A DNA stretch of 32,330 nucleotides. It comes from DATLYH01 sp035575035 (GTDB lineage: Bacteria; Planctomycetota; Planctomycetia; Gemmatales; Gemmataceae). Of the stretch, positions 15,022-21,640 are shown in pieces. Where the stretch lies: positions 1 through 32,330 of the forward strand of contig DATLYH010000317.1 in the NCBI GenBank assembly GCA_035575035.1, in the 5' to 3' direction. Each line of letters opens with the position of its first letter. The stretch's first letter is position 1. A program made the position numbers and the translations under genes. Below the pieces are notes generated by a model, which saw only the letters and a program-made list of their open reading frames with translations, searched no databases and was not told where the DNA came from.

Positions 15022-16179
15022 CTAACCTTGGGTGCTGGCAGGAGCCAGGCGTGCCGGATCGACCGTCAGGAGTTCACCGGGGCGAAGGAGCTGTTCGCGG
15101 AGTGCTTCCATTTGCTCGGGGGCTAGCGGCCCGATCTTGGTGGCGTAGTTTTCCATCTCGACCACGCGAATCTGCTCCGGCTCAAAATGGTCCAGGAGTT
15201 CGGGACTGTGTGAGGTGAGAATTACCTGACCACGCCCTGCTTCGGGACAGACCTTGAACTGGTCGGCCAAGACCGCCAAAGCCCCCGGATGGATGCCCTT
15301 TTCCGGCTCCTCAAAGACCAGGGTCTGTTTGGGTGGTACTTGATAGAGTGCGATGAGATGGGCGAGGAATCGTCGAAACCCTTCCGACTCCTGGTCGAGA
15401 TCCAGCACCAACAGGCGCCCGCCGACATCATGACTGACGACAATCTTGTTTCGCTGCGGCAAGAGGAGATCGACTCCCTTGATGGAGGGGTTGAGTTTCT
15501 GCAAGGCTGCCACCATTTCCTTGAGGTGGTGCCAGGCCTGGAGATTGATGGTGATCGCACTGAAAACTTGCAGATAATTCTTTCCCCTGTCGGACAGTCC
15601 GATTTCCTGGGGAGAAGGCGAAGCAGAAGGCGGAGCAGGCTGAAGGAGGACGGTGTCGGGGAAGGCGTAACAGCCGAGCCCGCTGCTCAAGACCAAATGG
15701 GCGATGGTGACCTCTCGAACTCCTGTCAATGCCCCGAGCATCAACAGACCCGGGGAAGGCGGGTTCACCACGTCGGGCTGATGCAGCCATTTCCCTTGAC
15801 TCTGGTGGAAAAGCACGCGGTTCCCAAGGGAAAGCCTCTCCTCCTGGAAGGCCGGTTGAGCGTAAGGGTCCTGCTTGGGGCTCTGTTGGAACGATAAGGT
15901 GTATTCGTAATCTTCGGATACTCCCGGAGCGTCAAAGCACAAGCTAAAGGAGAAACTCAAAGGCCTCGGTGCTGTGGCCGACAGAATTCGCCCCCAACCG
16001 CCCAGATTGCCGACGAAGGTGTCGTTCCGGTAAGTGACATAGTCACGCAGAAAGCGGAGGGCTTCGACGAAATTACTCTTGCCGGTACCGCTGCGGCCGA
16101 TCAGAACCGTCACGGGATCGAGGTGGACGTCAACCCAATCCAGGCTTTTGTAATTCTGGATGCGAACGCGCTTGATCAT
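15022..16179 (-). CDS. AAA family (RecF/OLD-type, AAA_21) ATPase
   Basis: A 385-residue ATPase of the SMC/ABC-like class. It begins MIKRVRIQNYKSLDWVDVHL, the typical 'i..f.sl.d..l.l' start of RecF/OLD-type enzymes. Walker A is G28-N36 (GRSGTGKSN), an ABC-type signature-like SEGFRRFLA is at 265-273, Walker B is TLVFEEPEKGIHPG at 286-299 with E290-E291, and the switch histidine lies in TSHSPELLD (H324). There is no coiled-coil arm of SMC length and no TOPRIM domain in the same chain; that part is supplied by the downstream DUF4276 gene. By analogy the ATPase would sense a phage or DNA signal and control the nuclease partner. The ATG at 16179 is preceded by GGCATCTCCC, a poor ribosome-binding site. 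A TAGAAT (complement of 16237-16242) and a 10-bp palindrome (16246-16255) lie upstream. Confidence 0.86.
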   Translation of the reverse strand: MIKRVRIQNYKSLDWVDVHLDPVTVLIGRSGTGKSNFVEALRFLRDYVTYRNDTFVGNLGGWGRILSATAPRPLSFSFSLCFDAPGVSEDYEYTLSFQQSPKQDPYAQPAFQEERLSLGNRVLFHQSQGKWLHQPDVVNPPSPGLLMLGALTGVREVTIAHLVLSSGLGCYAFPDTVLLQPAPPSASPSPQEIGLSDRGKNYLQVFSAITINLQAWHHLKEMVAALQKLNPSIKGVDLLLPQRNKIVVSHDVGGRLLVLDLDQESEGFRRFLAHLIALYQVPPKQTLVFEEPEKGIHPGALAVLADQFKVCPEAGRGQVILTSHSPELLDHFEPEQIRVVEMENYATKIGPLAPEQMEALREQLLRPGELLTVDPARLAPASTQG

Positions 16180-16236
16180 GGGAGATGCCTTCGGACTCTA
16201 GGAAGGGCGGCCCGTTCTCTGACCGCTCCTCTTGCT

Positions 16237-16255
16237 ATTCTAGCCGTACCGGTAC
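16237..16255. promoter_or_regulatory. Possible promoter/operator upstream of the ATPase-DUF4276 pair
   Basis: The minus strand has TAGAAT (complement of 16237-16242), five of six matches to a -10 box, next to the perfect 10-bp palindrome GTACCGGTAC (16246-16255) where the spacer would be. No good -35 is visible. The palindrome could be an operator, but a 10-bp palindrome can also arise by chance. Confidence 0.28.
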
Positions 16256-16291
16256 TTTTGAGGCGACTGACCCGACCCATCGGGCCGTATC

Positions 16292-16321
16292 TTGACCGTC
16301 AGTGATTGTCCCCGCTACAAC
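16292..16321 (+). promoter_or_regulatory. Possible promoter of the glycerate kinase gene
   Basis: TTGACC (16292-16297) and TACAAC (16316-16321) are separated by 18 bases, 45 bases upstream of the chosen ATG. Both boxes match the sigma-70 consensus at five or four positions. Prediction only. Confidence 0.32.
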
Positions 16322-16366
16322 GAACCCGGTCAAAGGGATGCTGCCCCGGTGCGGGAGAAACCCGGC

Positions 16367-17719
16367 ATGCCCGGCTCGTCAAGTCTGCTCCGCGAACATG
16401 CCCGCTCGATCTGGGACGCGGCGGTGGCGGCAGCTCGGCCGCAGGACCTGGTTCGGGCTGCCTGCAGCGATCCGTCGCTGCCGCTGCTCGCCGAGGTCCG
16501 CCGTGCTCGCCGCATCTTGGTTGTCGGTGCCGGCAAGGCGGGGGCCGCCATGAGCGTTGGCATCGAGGAGGCCCTGCCCGACTGCCTCGCCCGCATCGAA
16601 GGGATCGTCAATGTGCCGGCCCTCCCTGAGGGGACCGGAGTTACCCCGCCTCCTCCTCGCAAGGTCCGCCTCCACGTTGCACGGCCGGCCGGCACGAATC
16701 AGCCGACGGCCGAGGGCGTGACCGGGGCCCGGCAGATCCTGGAACTGGTGGCCCATGCCGGGCCGGAGGATGTCTGCCTCTGCCTGATCTCTGGGGGTGG
16801 CTCCGCTCTGCTGCCGGCGCCGGCCGAGGGGCTGACCCTAGAGGACAAGCAGCAGGTCACCCGGCTGCTGCACGCCTGCGGCGCCACCATCAACGAGATG
16901 AACGCCGTCCGCAAGCATCTCTCGGCCGTCAAGGGCGGCCGACTGGCCCAGGCGTTCACCGGCCGGGCCCTCTTCAGCCTGATCATCTCGGATGTCATCG
17001 GCGATCCGCTCGACGTGATCGCCTCCGGTCCCACCGCCGCCGACCCCACCACCTTCGCCGACGCACTGGCCGTGCTGCGGAAATATCACCTGGAGGCGAA
17101 GGTCCCGGCCGCGGTGCTCCGCCACCTGGAGCGGGGGGCCGCCGGCGAGCTGCCCGAGACGCTCAAGGTGCTGCCCGGCAATGTCCATAATTACGTCATC
17201 GGCAACAACGCCCGGTCACTGGCGGCAGCCGGGGCGCGGGCGGCCGAACTGGGCTACCCGGTGCTCAACCTTGGTTCCTTCATCGAGGGGGAAACGCGCC
17301 AGGTCGCCGTTGCCCTGGCCGGGATCGTGCGCAGCGTCCGCGCCGACGGCCGACCGGCGCCGGCCCCGCTCTGCCTGCTATCGGGAGGCGAAACCACCGT
17401 CACCCTGACCGAAGGCCACGGACTGGGTGGGCGCAATCAGGAATTCGTCCTGGCAGCGGCGCTGAAGCTCGGCGCGGAAGGGCTGCGTGATGTCGTCGTC
17501 CTCAGCGGCGGGACCGATGGCGAGGATGGCCCCACCGACGCGGCCGGGGCCGTGGCCGACGCCGAGACCTGGCGCCGGGCCGGCGAGCGGGGGCTGGACC
17601 CCGCTACCTTCCTGGATCGCAACGATGCCTACCACTTCTTCGAGGCGACCGGCGACCTGATCCGGACCGGCCTGACCCAGACCAATGTCATGGATGTGCG
17701 CGTCATTCTGATTGCCTGA
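16367..17719 (+). CDS. Glycerate 2-kinase, MOFRL family
   Basis: A 450-residue enzyme that phosphorylates D-glycerate to 2-phosphoglycerate with ATP, linking glyoxylate or serine breakdown to glycolysis. I chose the ATG at 16367 (GGGAG about 10 bases upstream, family-length product) over the longer frame from 16292. K57 lies in GAGKAG, the glycine-rich SGGGSALLPAP is at 142-152, NAVRKHLSAVKGGRLA at 179-194 carries conserved basic residues, and SDVIGDPLDVIASGPT is at 208-223. The C-terminal MOFRL domain begins near LLSGGETTVTL and includes GLGGRNQEFVLAAAL and SGGTDGEDGPTDAAGA. The relation to 'hydroxypyruvate reductase (TtuD)' annotations is historical; the kinase is the better call. It is divergent from the ATPase-DUF4276 pair. 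Confidence 0.9.
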   Translation: MPGSSSLLREHARSIWDAAVAAARPQDLVRAACSDPSLPLLAEVRRARRILVVGAGKAGAAMSVGIEEALPDCLARIEGIVNVPALPEGTGVTPPPPRKVRLHVARPAGTNQPTAEGVTGARQILELVAHAGPEDVCLCLISGGGSALLPAPAEGLTLEDKQQVTRLLHACGATINEMNAVRKHLSAVKGGRLAQAFTGRALFSLIISDVIGDPLDVIASGPTAADPTTFADALAVLRKYHLEAKVPAAVLRHLERGAAGELPETLKVLPGNVHNYVIGNNARSLAAAGARAAELGYPVLNLGSFIEGETRQVAVALAGIVRSVRADGRPAPAPLCLLSGGETTVTLTEGHGLGGRNQEFVLAAALKLGAEGLRDVVVLSGGTDGEDGPTDAAGAVADAETWRRAGERGLDPATFLDRNDAYHFFEATGDLIRTGLTQTNVMDVRVILIA

Positions 17720-18075
17720 CCAAGCGTCGGCAATGAACAGGGGCTTACCAGTGGAAGCGGTGTTGCAACCGGATGTGTAAGAATTGCACGCCCGCCTCAA
17801 AGCGGAGTACCAGCCGCCCGCCGCAGTGAGCGTGCAAGGAAAAGCAATGCAACGACTAGCGACCGATCGGCGGGGAAAGACGGTCGCTTGGCACGGTGGT
17901 TGCAATGAGAAATCCCGCCTGCCTCGATGAAGGCATCGCCAAGGTGAGCAATCGGGGCTGGAACAGAAGAGGGCCCGGGCCGGTCGTCGGCTCGGGCGAG
18001 GCGGCGGCCTGGGTCCGTGAGCCGGGCGTGTCCGGAACAGCGCTTCCGGCCACGGACTCGGGCGGCCTTCGACCA

Positions 18076-18099
18076 AGCGAGCGGCCCGCGTGAGCGGGC
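18076..18099 (+). repeat. 24-bp palindromic repeat, intergenic copy
   Basis: Identical over 24 bases to the minus-strand copy at 7576-7599 inside the toroid gene. The inner arms GCCCGC and GCGGGC can pair. It shares GCGAGCGGCC with the repeats at 30087-30234, which suggests a loosely related family. Confidence 0.75.
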
Positions 18100-18115
18100 T
18101 GGCTTACCGTTTGAC

Positions 18116-18149
18116 CCCGGGCTAATTCGACCCCGGCCCGGGTTTTCTT
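18116..18149 (+). terminator. Rho-independent terminator candidate 1
   Basis: Stem CCCGGGC (18116-18122) with GCCCGGG (18136-18142), 13-base loop, followed by TTTTCTT. Seven GC pairs. Confidence 0.62.
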
Positions 18150-18189
18150 GCAGAGCTCGGCTGATCCATCGCCGAATCCTCCTTCCCCC

Positions 18190-18222
18190 ACCCGCGCTCG
18201 ACCCGGCGCGGGTTTTTCTTTT
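18190..18222 (+). terminator. Rho-independent terminator candidate 2
   Basis: Stem ACCCGCGC (18190-18197) with GCGCGGGT (18206-18213), 8-base loop, followed by TTTTCTTTT. The stem is perfect and the T tract long, so this is the strongest intrinsic terminator in the window. It stands about 50 bases past candidate 1 and uses similar sequence, so the two may act in tandem. Confidence 0.75.
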
Positions 18223-18515
18223 CCCGCAAGTGCAAGACCATCTCGCCCCGGCCGGCGCTGATGCTTCTTAATCGCAACAGACAGAAGCACGCTGTTAACG
18301 GAAGTGAACAGAGCGGCCCGGTCGGTAAGAGGAGTCCGGGAAGGAGTTGGTTCGCATTTCATTGTCGGCAAGGTGGTTGCCGCCGGCGGGACGGCCGGAC
18401 CTCGGGGCAGGCGGGGTGCGGCATGGCGATTGCTCCCCTTTGGGGCATCCTCTCCCGTCCGGCGGTTCCGGCGGCGGGCCGGGGCGCGGGACGGCTGGCT
18501 CAGGGGTTGGCAACC

Positions 18516-18650
18516 ATGCAGCTGCGCTGGGTCATCGCCATCGCTCTCTGGACGATTCTCTCCGGACCAATCTTTGGGCCGTCGCCTTCTCCCACCGCGC
18601 CGGAAGGCCCGCGGGCCGCGGCCAGCAAGCCGCCGTCGGCTCCCCGCTAG
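18516..18650 (+). CDS. Small exported or membrane peptide, unknown function
   Basis: A 44-residue product: one hydrophobic N-terminal helix (MQLRWVIAIALWTILSGPIF) followed by a Pro/Ala/Ser-rich tail ending in SAPR. AGGGG lies 9 bases upstream of the ATG. The pattern of a single signal or anchor helix and a short Pro-rich tail recurs among small planctomycete proteins. It follows two terminators, so it probably has its own promoter, which I could not identify. It converges on the TPR gene, whose stop is 35 bases away. Coding status rests on the clean helix, the start site and the base composition only. Confidence 0.5.
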   Translation: MQLRWVIAIALWTILSGPIFGPSPSPTAPEGPRAAASKPPSAPR

Positions 18651-18685
18651 ATAAAACGGGAGCGCGTTCATCCAGCCCGGGAGGA

Positions 18686-19000
18686 TTAACCGAGGGTCTG
18701 GAGCAATCCTTGCATTTCGTCGGCGGCGTGGGCGTTGCCGATCTTGCGGGCCACGCCGATGCCGCGCGTCAGCACCTCGCGCGCTTCCTGGGGGCGCCCC
18801 AGGCGCACCAGGGCCAGCCCCGCCTGGTGATAGGCAGGGGCGTAATCGGGGGCCGCTGCGAACAGTTCTCGGAAACGCCGCACCGCCTCCTCGTCGTCGC
18901 CGGCGCTGACGTGCTCCATCGCCAGAGCGTAATGCAGTTCGGGGTCGTTCGGCTCCAGGGCCAGCAGCTCCTCCAGTTGCTCCTTGCGTGTCTTGGCCAT
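18686..19000 (-). CDS. Small tetratricopeptide-repeat protein
   Basis: A 104-residue protein starting at the ATG at 19000, which has an excellent GGGGGAGGA site about 7 bases upstream; the frame is open further but this start fits the family. Two to three TPR units are visible: DPELHYALAMEHVSAGDDEEAVRRF, APAYHQAGLALVRLGRPQEAREVL and a C-terminal capping helix NAHAADEMQGLLQTLG. TPR proteins serve as protein-binding scaffolds; no partner can be named. It is divergent from the HtrA protease gene across about 310 bases. Confidence 0.82.
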   Translation of the reverse strand: MAKTRKEQLEELLALEPNDPELHYALAMEHVSAGDDEEAVRRFRELFAAAPDYAPAYHQAGLALVRLGRPQEAREVLTRGIGVARKIGNAHAADEMQGLLQTLG

Positions 19001-19311
19001 GCTCAGATCCTCCCCCGGCTTTCTACAGGCCGGCGCCGCGGCGGGCAACGTCGTCACAACCGGCGCGGCCGGCCTCGACCGACTCCATTCCCCATCCGGC
19101 ACGCCGCGCCCCTGAGGCGCTGCCGTCAGGCGGCGCGCTGGAAAACTGGCGAAGGTGGCGAATCCCCCTTCAGTGCCTCGCCTGCCCCGGTCGAACTATC
19201 CGCATGTCGGCACCCGTCTCTGCAAATACGTGGAGAGGGCCCAGGGGAGGCCCTTCCGGACGGGCTCGCCGATGCACCCCGAGACCCACAACCCGAACCG
19301 CCGAAGCCGCC
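19001..19311. other. Divergent intergenic region between the TPR and HtrA genes
   Basis: It must hold both promoters, but I see no convincing -35/-10 pair on either strand. An imperfect hairpin with CCTGA/TCAGG and GCGCC/GGCGC arms lies at about 19105-19137, and a GGGCC...GGCCC inverted repeat lies near 19236-19254. No small ORF there looks real. Confidence 0.5.
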
Positions 19312-20712
19312 ATGCGCCACCCTTCCCGCCTACTGCCGGCCGCTTTGCTCAGCGCCGCCGTCCTGTGTCTGGCCGCCGTGACCGGGGCCGCCGCCGAGGG
19401 GCCGGCCCATCCACGTCACACCCCGATTGTGGATGTGGTCAAGCGCGTTCGTGGTGCCGTCGTCAACATTCACAGCGAACGGAGCCTGCGGCCGCCCGAC
19501 GGCGAGGCGCCGTTCGCCCCGGCGCCCAGCCGGGTCAACGGCATGGGCACCGGCGTCGTTATCGATCCCCGCGGCTACATCATCACCAACCATCACGTGG
19601 TCGAGGATGTCAGCGTCATCCGTGTACGCACCAGCGACCGGACCGTCTACAACGCCCGGGTGCTGGCCCGCGACCCGGAAACCGACCTGGCCCTGCTCAA
19701 GATCGACTGCCCCCGGCCACTACCCACCATCCCGCTGGGCACCGCCAGCGACCTGATGGTCGGCGAAACGGTCATCGCCATCGGCAATGCGTTCGGCTAC
19801 GACGACACGGTCACCGTCGGCATTGTCAGCGCCATCAAGCGTGACGTGGTCCTCAACAAGGAAGTCTCGTACAAGTCGCTGATCCAGACCGATGCCAGCA
19901 TCAACCCGGGCAACTCGGGAGGACCGCTGTTGAACGTCAACGGCGAGTTGGTCGGGGTGAACGTGGCCATCCGGGCCGGCGCCCAGGGGATCGGTTTCGC
20001 CATCCCGGTGGATACGGTGATCCGCTCAGCGGCCGAGATGATGAGCATCCGCCAGCGCAAGGGGTTGTGGCACGGGATGGTCTGCCGCGACCGGATCGAC
20101 CCGGCGCCCTCCACCGTGACGCGGGTGCAGGGCCCGGCGGGGGGCACGGCCGAGGAGGGGGGCTGGTCGCGGGTGGCGCTGGTGGAGAAGGTGGAGACGA
20201 ACGGCCCGGCGGCTCGGGGGGGACTGCAACGCGGCGATGTGATTGTCAAGGTCGGCGACCTGCCGACGGCCTGTAGCCTCGACGTGGAGCGGGCGCTGCT
20301 TGATTACACAGCCGGCGATCGGGTGCCGGTGGTGGTGCGGCGCAACGGCACGGAGCAGCGCCTGGAGTTGGTGTTGCAGGCTTTGGAGCGGGACGGGCCG
20401 ACCCCGGCAGAGGTAGTTTGGCGCAGGCTGGGGCTGCGGCTGCAACCGGTCGGCAGCGAGGTGGTGGCCCGCACCAACCCCCAACTGCACGGCGGCCTGG
20501 CGGTGATCGACGTGCGGGCCGAGGGTCCGGCAGCCCGGGCGGGCATCCAGCGCGGCGACATCCTCGTGGGGCTGCACCAATGGGAAATGTTGGCGATGGA
20601 CAATGTGGTGTTCGTCCTGACCCACCCCGACCTGGCCGGCTTCCAGCCGCTCCGCTTCTACATCATCCGGTCCGGCCAGGTCCACCGCGGCTGGCTCCAG
20701 CAACTTGACTGA
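19312..20712 (+). CDS. htrA: HtrA/DegP-like trypsin-fold serine protease with two PDZ domains
   Basis: A 466-residue exported protease. The ATG at 19312 starts a signal peptide (MRHPSRLLPAALLSAAVLCL, ending GAAAEG); the longer open frame upstream has no better start. The protease domain (about 38-238) has the full triad: H95 (TNHHVVED), D125 (DPETDLALLK) and S202 (NPGNSGGPL). The first PDZ domain (about 265-360, 'NGPAARGGLQRGDVIVKVGD') and the second (about 375-460, 'GPAARAGIQRGDILVGL') follow. HtrA proteins degrade or refold damaged envelope proteins, the PDZ domains sensing C-termini. An insertion of about 25 residues between the protease and first PDZ (about 262-285, Gly/Ala-rich) is longer than usual. 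It ends 11 bases before the convergent retropepsin gene. Confidence 0.9.
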   Translation: MRHPSRLLPAALLSAAVLCLAAVTGAAAEGPAHPRHTPIVDVVKRVRGAVVNIHSERSLRPPDGEAPFAPAPSRVNGMGTGVVIDPRGYIITNHHVVEDVSVIRVRTSDRTVYNARVLARDPETDLALLKIDCPRPLPTIPLGTASDLMVGETVIAIGNAFGYDDTVTVGIVSAIKRDVVLNKEVSYKSLIQTDASINPGNSGGPLLNVNGELVGVNVAIRAGAQGIGFAIPVDTVIRSAAEMMSIRQRKGLWHGMVCRDRIDPAPSTVTRVQGPAGGTAEEGGWSRVALVEKVETNGPAARGGLQRGDVIVKVGDLPTACSLDVERALLDYTAGDRVPVVVRRNGTEQRLELVLQALERDGPTPAEVVWRRLGLRLQPVGSEVVARTNPQLHGGLAVIDVRAEGPAARAGIQRGDILVGLHQWEMLAMDNVVFVLTHPDLAGFQPLRFYIIRSGQVHRGWLQQLD

Positions 20713-20723
20713 TGGCGGGCAGC

Positions 20724-21143
20724 TCAGGGTGAGCCGCCCGGCAGGCGCAACCAGAACGAGGTAGCATCTCCGCCGTATTCAACCAACCGCAACAGCGGCA
20801 ACCCAACCAGGCCCTCAAAGTCCGGACTGCTCGCTTTCGCGGCCGCCGCGACAGCGTCACTGGCATAACCGATTACATCTTGCACTAGTCCGAGGTCCGG
20901 CATGGCCAGCCTCAGCCATCCGCCCGTCAGCAACCCGAAGTTGGTGTTTACATCCGGGGCATCGGCGTACTTGAGCTGGGTCATCCTCCCCTCACTCAGA
21001 ATGACGGCAAAGGGGTTCCCAGTATCCGCCAGGCACTCCACTTCGTGCGTGGTTCCGTCGGGGGCCAGGAACCGCAGTCGAACCCACGGGCGCGGCGGAG
21101 ACCCCTTGTAAGGGTTGCGCTGTTCAGACGACCCGGGCGTCAC
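20724..21143 (-). CDS. Retropepsin-like (clan AA) aspartic protease homologue
   Basis: A 139-residue protein from a GTG at 21143. The active-site pattern is ECLADTGNPFAVILS (D40-T-G), and the C-terminal half has VGLPLLRLV, which corresponds to the second 'ILG/GLP' motif of single-domain retropepsins that act as dimers. The N in DTGNPF replaces the usual A/S, a change seen in several bacterial relatives, so activity is uncertain. It begins 2 bases after the stop of the 82-residue gene upstream, so the pair is co-translated. A similar two-gene unit, with the protease broken, is at 1972-2605. Function in bacteria is not established; protease-regulated or toxin-antitoxin-like roles are guesses. 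Confidence 0.75.
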   Translation of the reverse strand: MTPGSSEQRNPYKGSPPRPWVRLRFLAPDGTTHEVECLADTGNPFAVILSEGRMTQLKYADAPDVNTNFGLLTGGWLRLAMPDLGLVQDVIGYASDAVAAAAKASSPDFEGLVGLPLLRLVEYGGDATSFWLRLPGGSP

Positions 21144-21145
21144 GG

Positions 21146-21394
21146 TTAAGATCCCTGAACGAAAATGACTGCCGTCTCGGGATACTCCACGCCCGCCTGG
21201 ACAATCAGCACCTGGGTGGGATCCTTGCCGAGTGCTTGAAGGTGGGACCGGAGGACATCAAGAGATGCGGCATCGGCGATGACGCGGCCCTCGGAAATGG
21301 CCACGAAACGCCCTCGTTCGTAGGTCTGTGCCAACGTGTCTTTCATCCGGCGAAAGGCTTCCTGGTTCTGTTGCCGTTGCTGGATCGGGTCCAT
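21146..21394 (-). CDS. DUF5678-like small protein coupled to the retropepsin gene
   Basis: An 82-residue protein. A helical, charged N-terminus (DPIQQRQQNQEAFRRMKDTL) leads to RGRFVAISEGRVIADAASLD and then a strand-rich end ('QVLIVQAGVEYPETAVIFVQGS'). This layout is that of DUF5678-type proteins ('G.yvAi.dg.vv..d.s...l......'), which often sit beside retropepsin-like genes. GGAGGGA lies 9 bases upstream of the ATG, and a perfect TATAAT lies 36 bases upstream of it. No enzyme motif is visible. Confidence 0.72.
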   Translation of the reverse strand: MDPIQQRQQNQEAFRRMKDTLAQTYERGRFVAISEGRVIADAASLDVLRSHLQALGKDPTQVLIVQAGVEYPETAVIFVQGS

Positions 21395-21429
21395 GATACT
21401 CTTCCCTCCGGCTGTAAGGTTCCGACTGA

Positions 21430-21435
21430 ATTATA
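21430..21435 (-). promoter_or_regulatory. Predicted -10 box for the DUF5678-like/retropepsin pair
   Basis: A perfect TATAAT on the minus strand, 36 bases upstream of the ATG at 21394, overlapping the stop codon of the 66-residue ORF. No good -35 is visible at 16-18 bases upstream, so strength is uncertain. Confidence 0.42.
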
Positions 21436-21631
21436 CGCGCCGGCCCTTTCTCTGGGCCACGTACTCCGGCGGCAGCTTTCGGGAAGGCTTGTCCTCCTCC
21501 GGGCGATAGGCGGGCAGGGTGGGGTCCTTCTCGCACGCCCGGAAGTACTGGCGCCGGGTCACCTTGACGTCATTGACGTAGAACTGCGGGAAGCCGCGCT
21601 TTTCCTCGGGCTCTGATCGGTGCGCATGCAA
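21431..21631 (-). CDS. Small hypothetical protein (66 residues)
   Basis: The product is basic and hydrophilic: MHAHRSEPEEKRGFPQFYVN, then DVKVTRRQYFRACEKDPTLP, ending in PPEYVAQRKGRRV. It looks like a soluble protein with one strand-helix unit ('FYVNDVKVTRRQYFRA'). It must start at a TTG (21631), with AGGTAAG nearby, because no ATG is in frame; this lowers confidence. It follows the ABC importer ATPase by 9 bases on the same strand and could be its last cistron. No family recognised. Confidence 0.42.
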   Translation of the reverse strand: MHAHRSEPEEKRGFPQFYVNDVKVTRRQYFRACEKDPTLPAYRPEEDKPSRKLPPEYVAQRKGRRV

Positions 21632-21640
21632 ACGGCTTAC

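Larger units (their letters stand above)
17720..18515. other. Gene-free stretch between the glycerate kinase and the small exported peptide
   Basis: About 800 bases in which I see no convincing gene. It holds a 24-bp repeat copy (18076-18099), two rho-independent terminator-like hairpins on the plus strand (18116-18149 and 18190-18222) and several GC-rich inverted repeats (for example around 18440-18460). The terminators lie about 400-500 bases past the kinase stop, which leaves room for a long 3' UTR or an unannotated RNA on the plus strand. I found no tRNA, RNase P RNA, tmRNA or SRP RNA pattern here. Confidence 0.6.

Noticed and set aside
17856..18671. A minus-strand ORF of 271 codons in the gene-free stretch after the glycerate kinase
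   Set aside because: The product is low-complexity Arg/Pro/Ala with no domain, lacks a good ribosome-binding site, and runs through two clear plus-strand terminators.
18988..19311. An N-terminal extension of the HtrA frame
   Set aside because: The frame is open, but the ATG at 19312 starts a normal signal peptide, and the extension has no conserved features.
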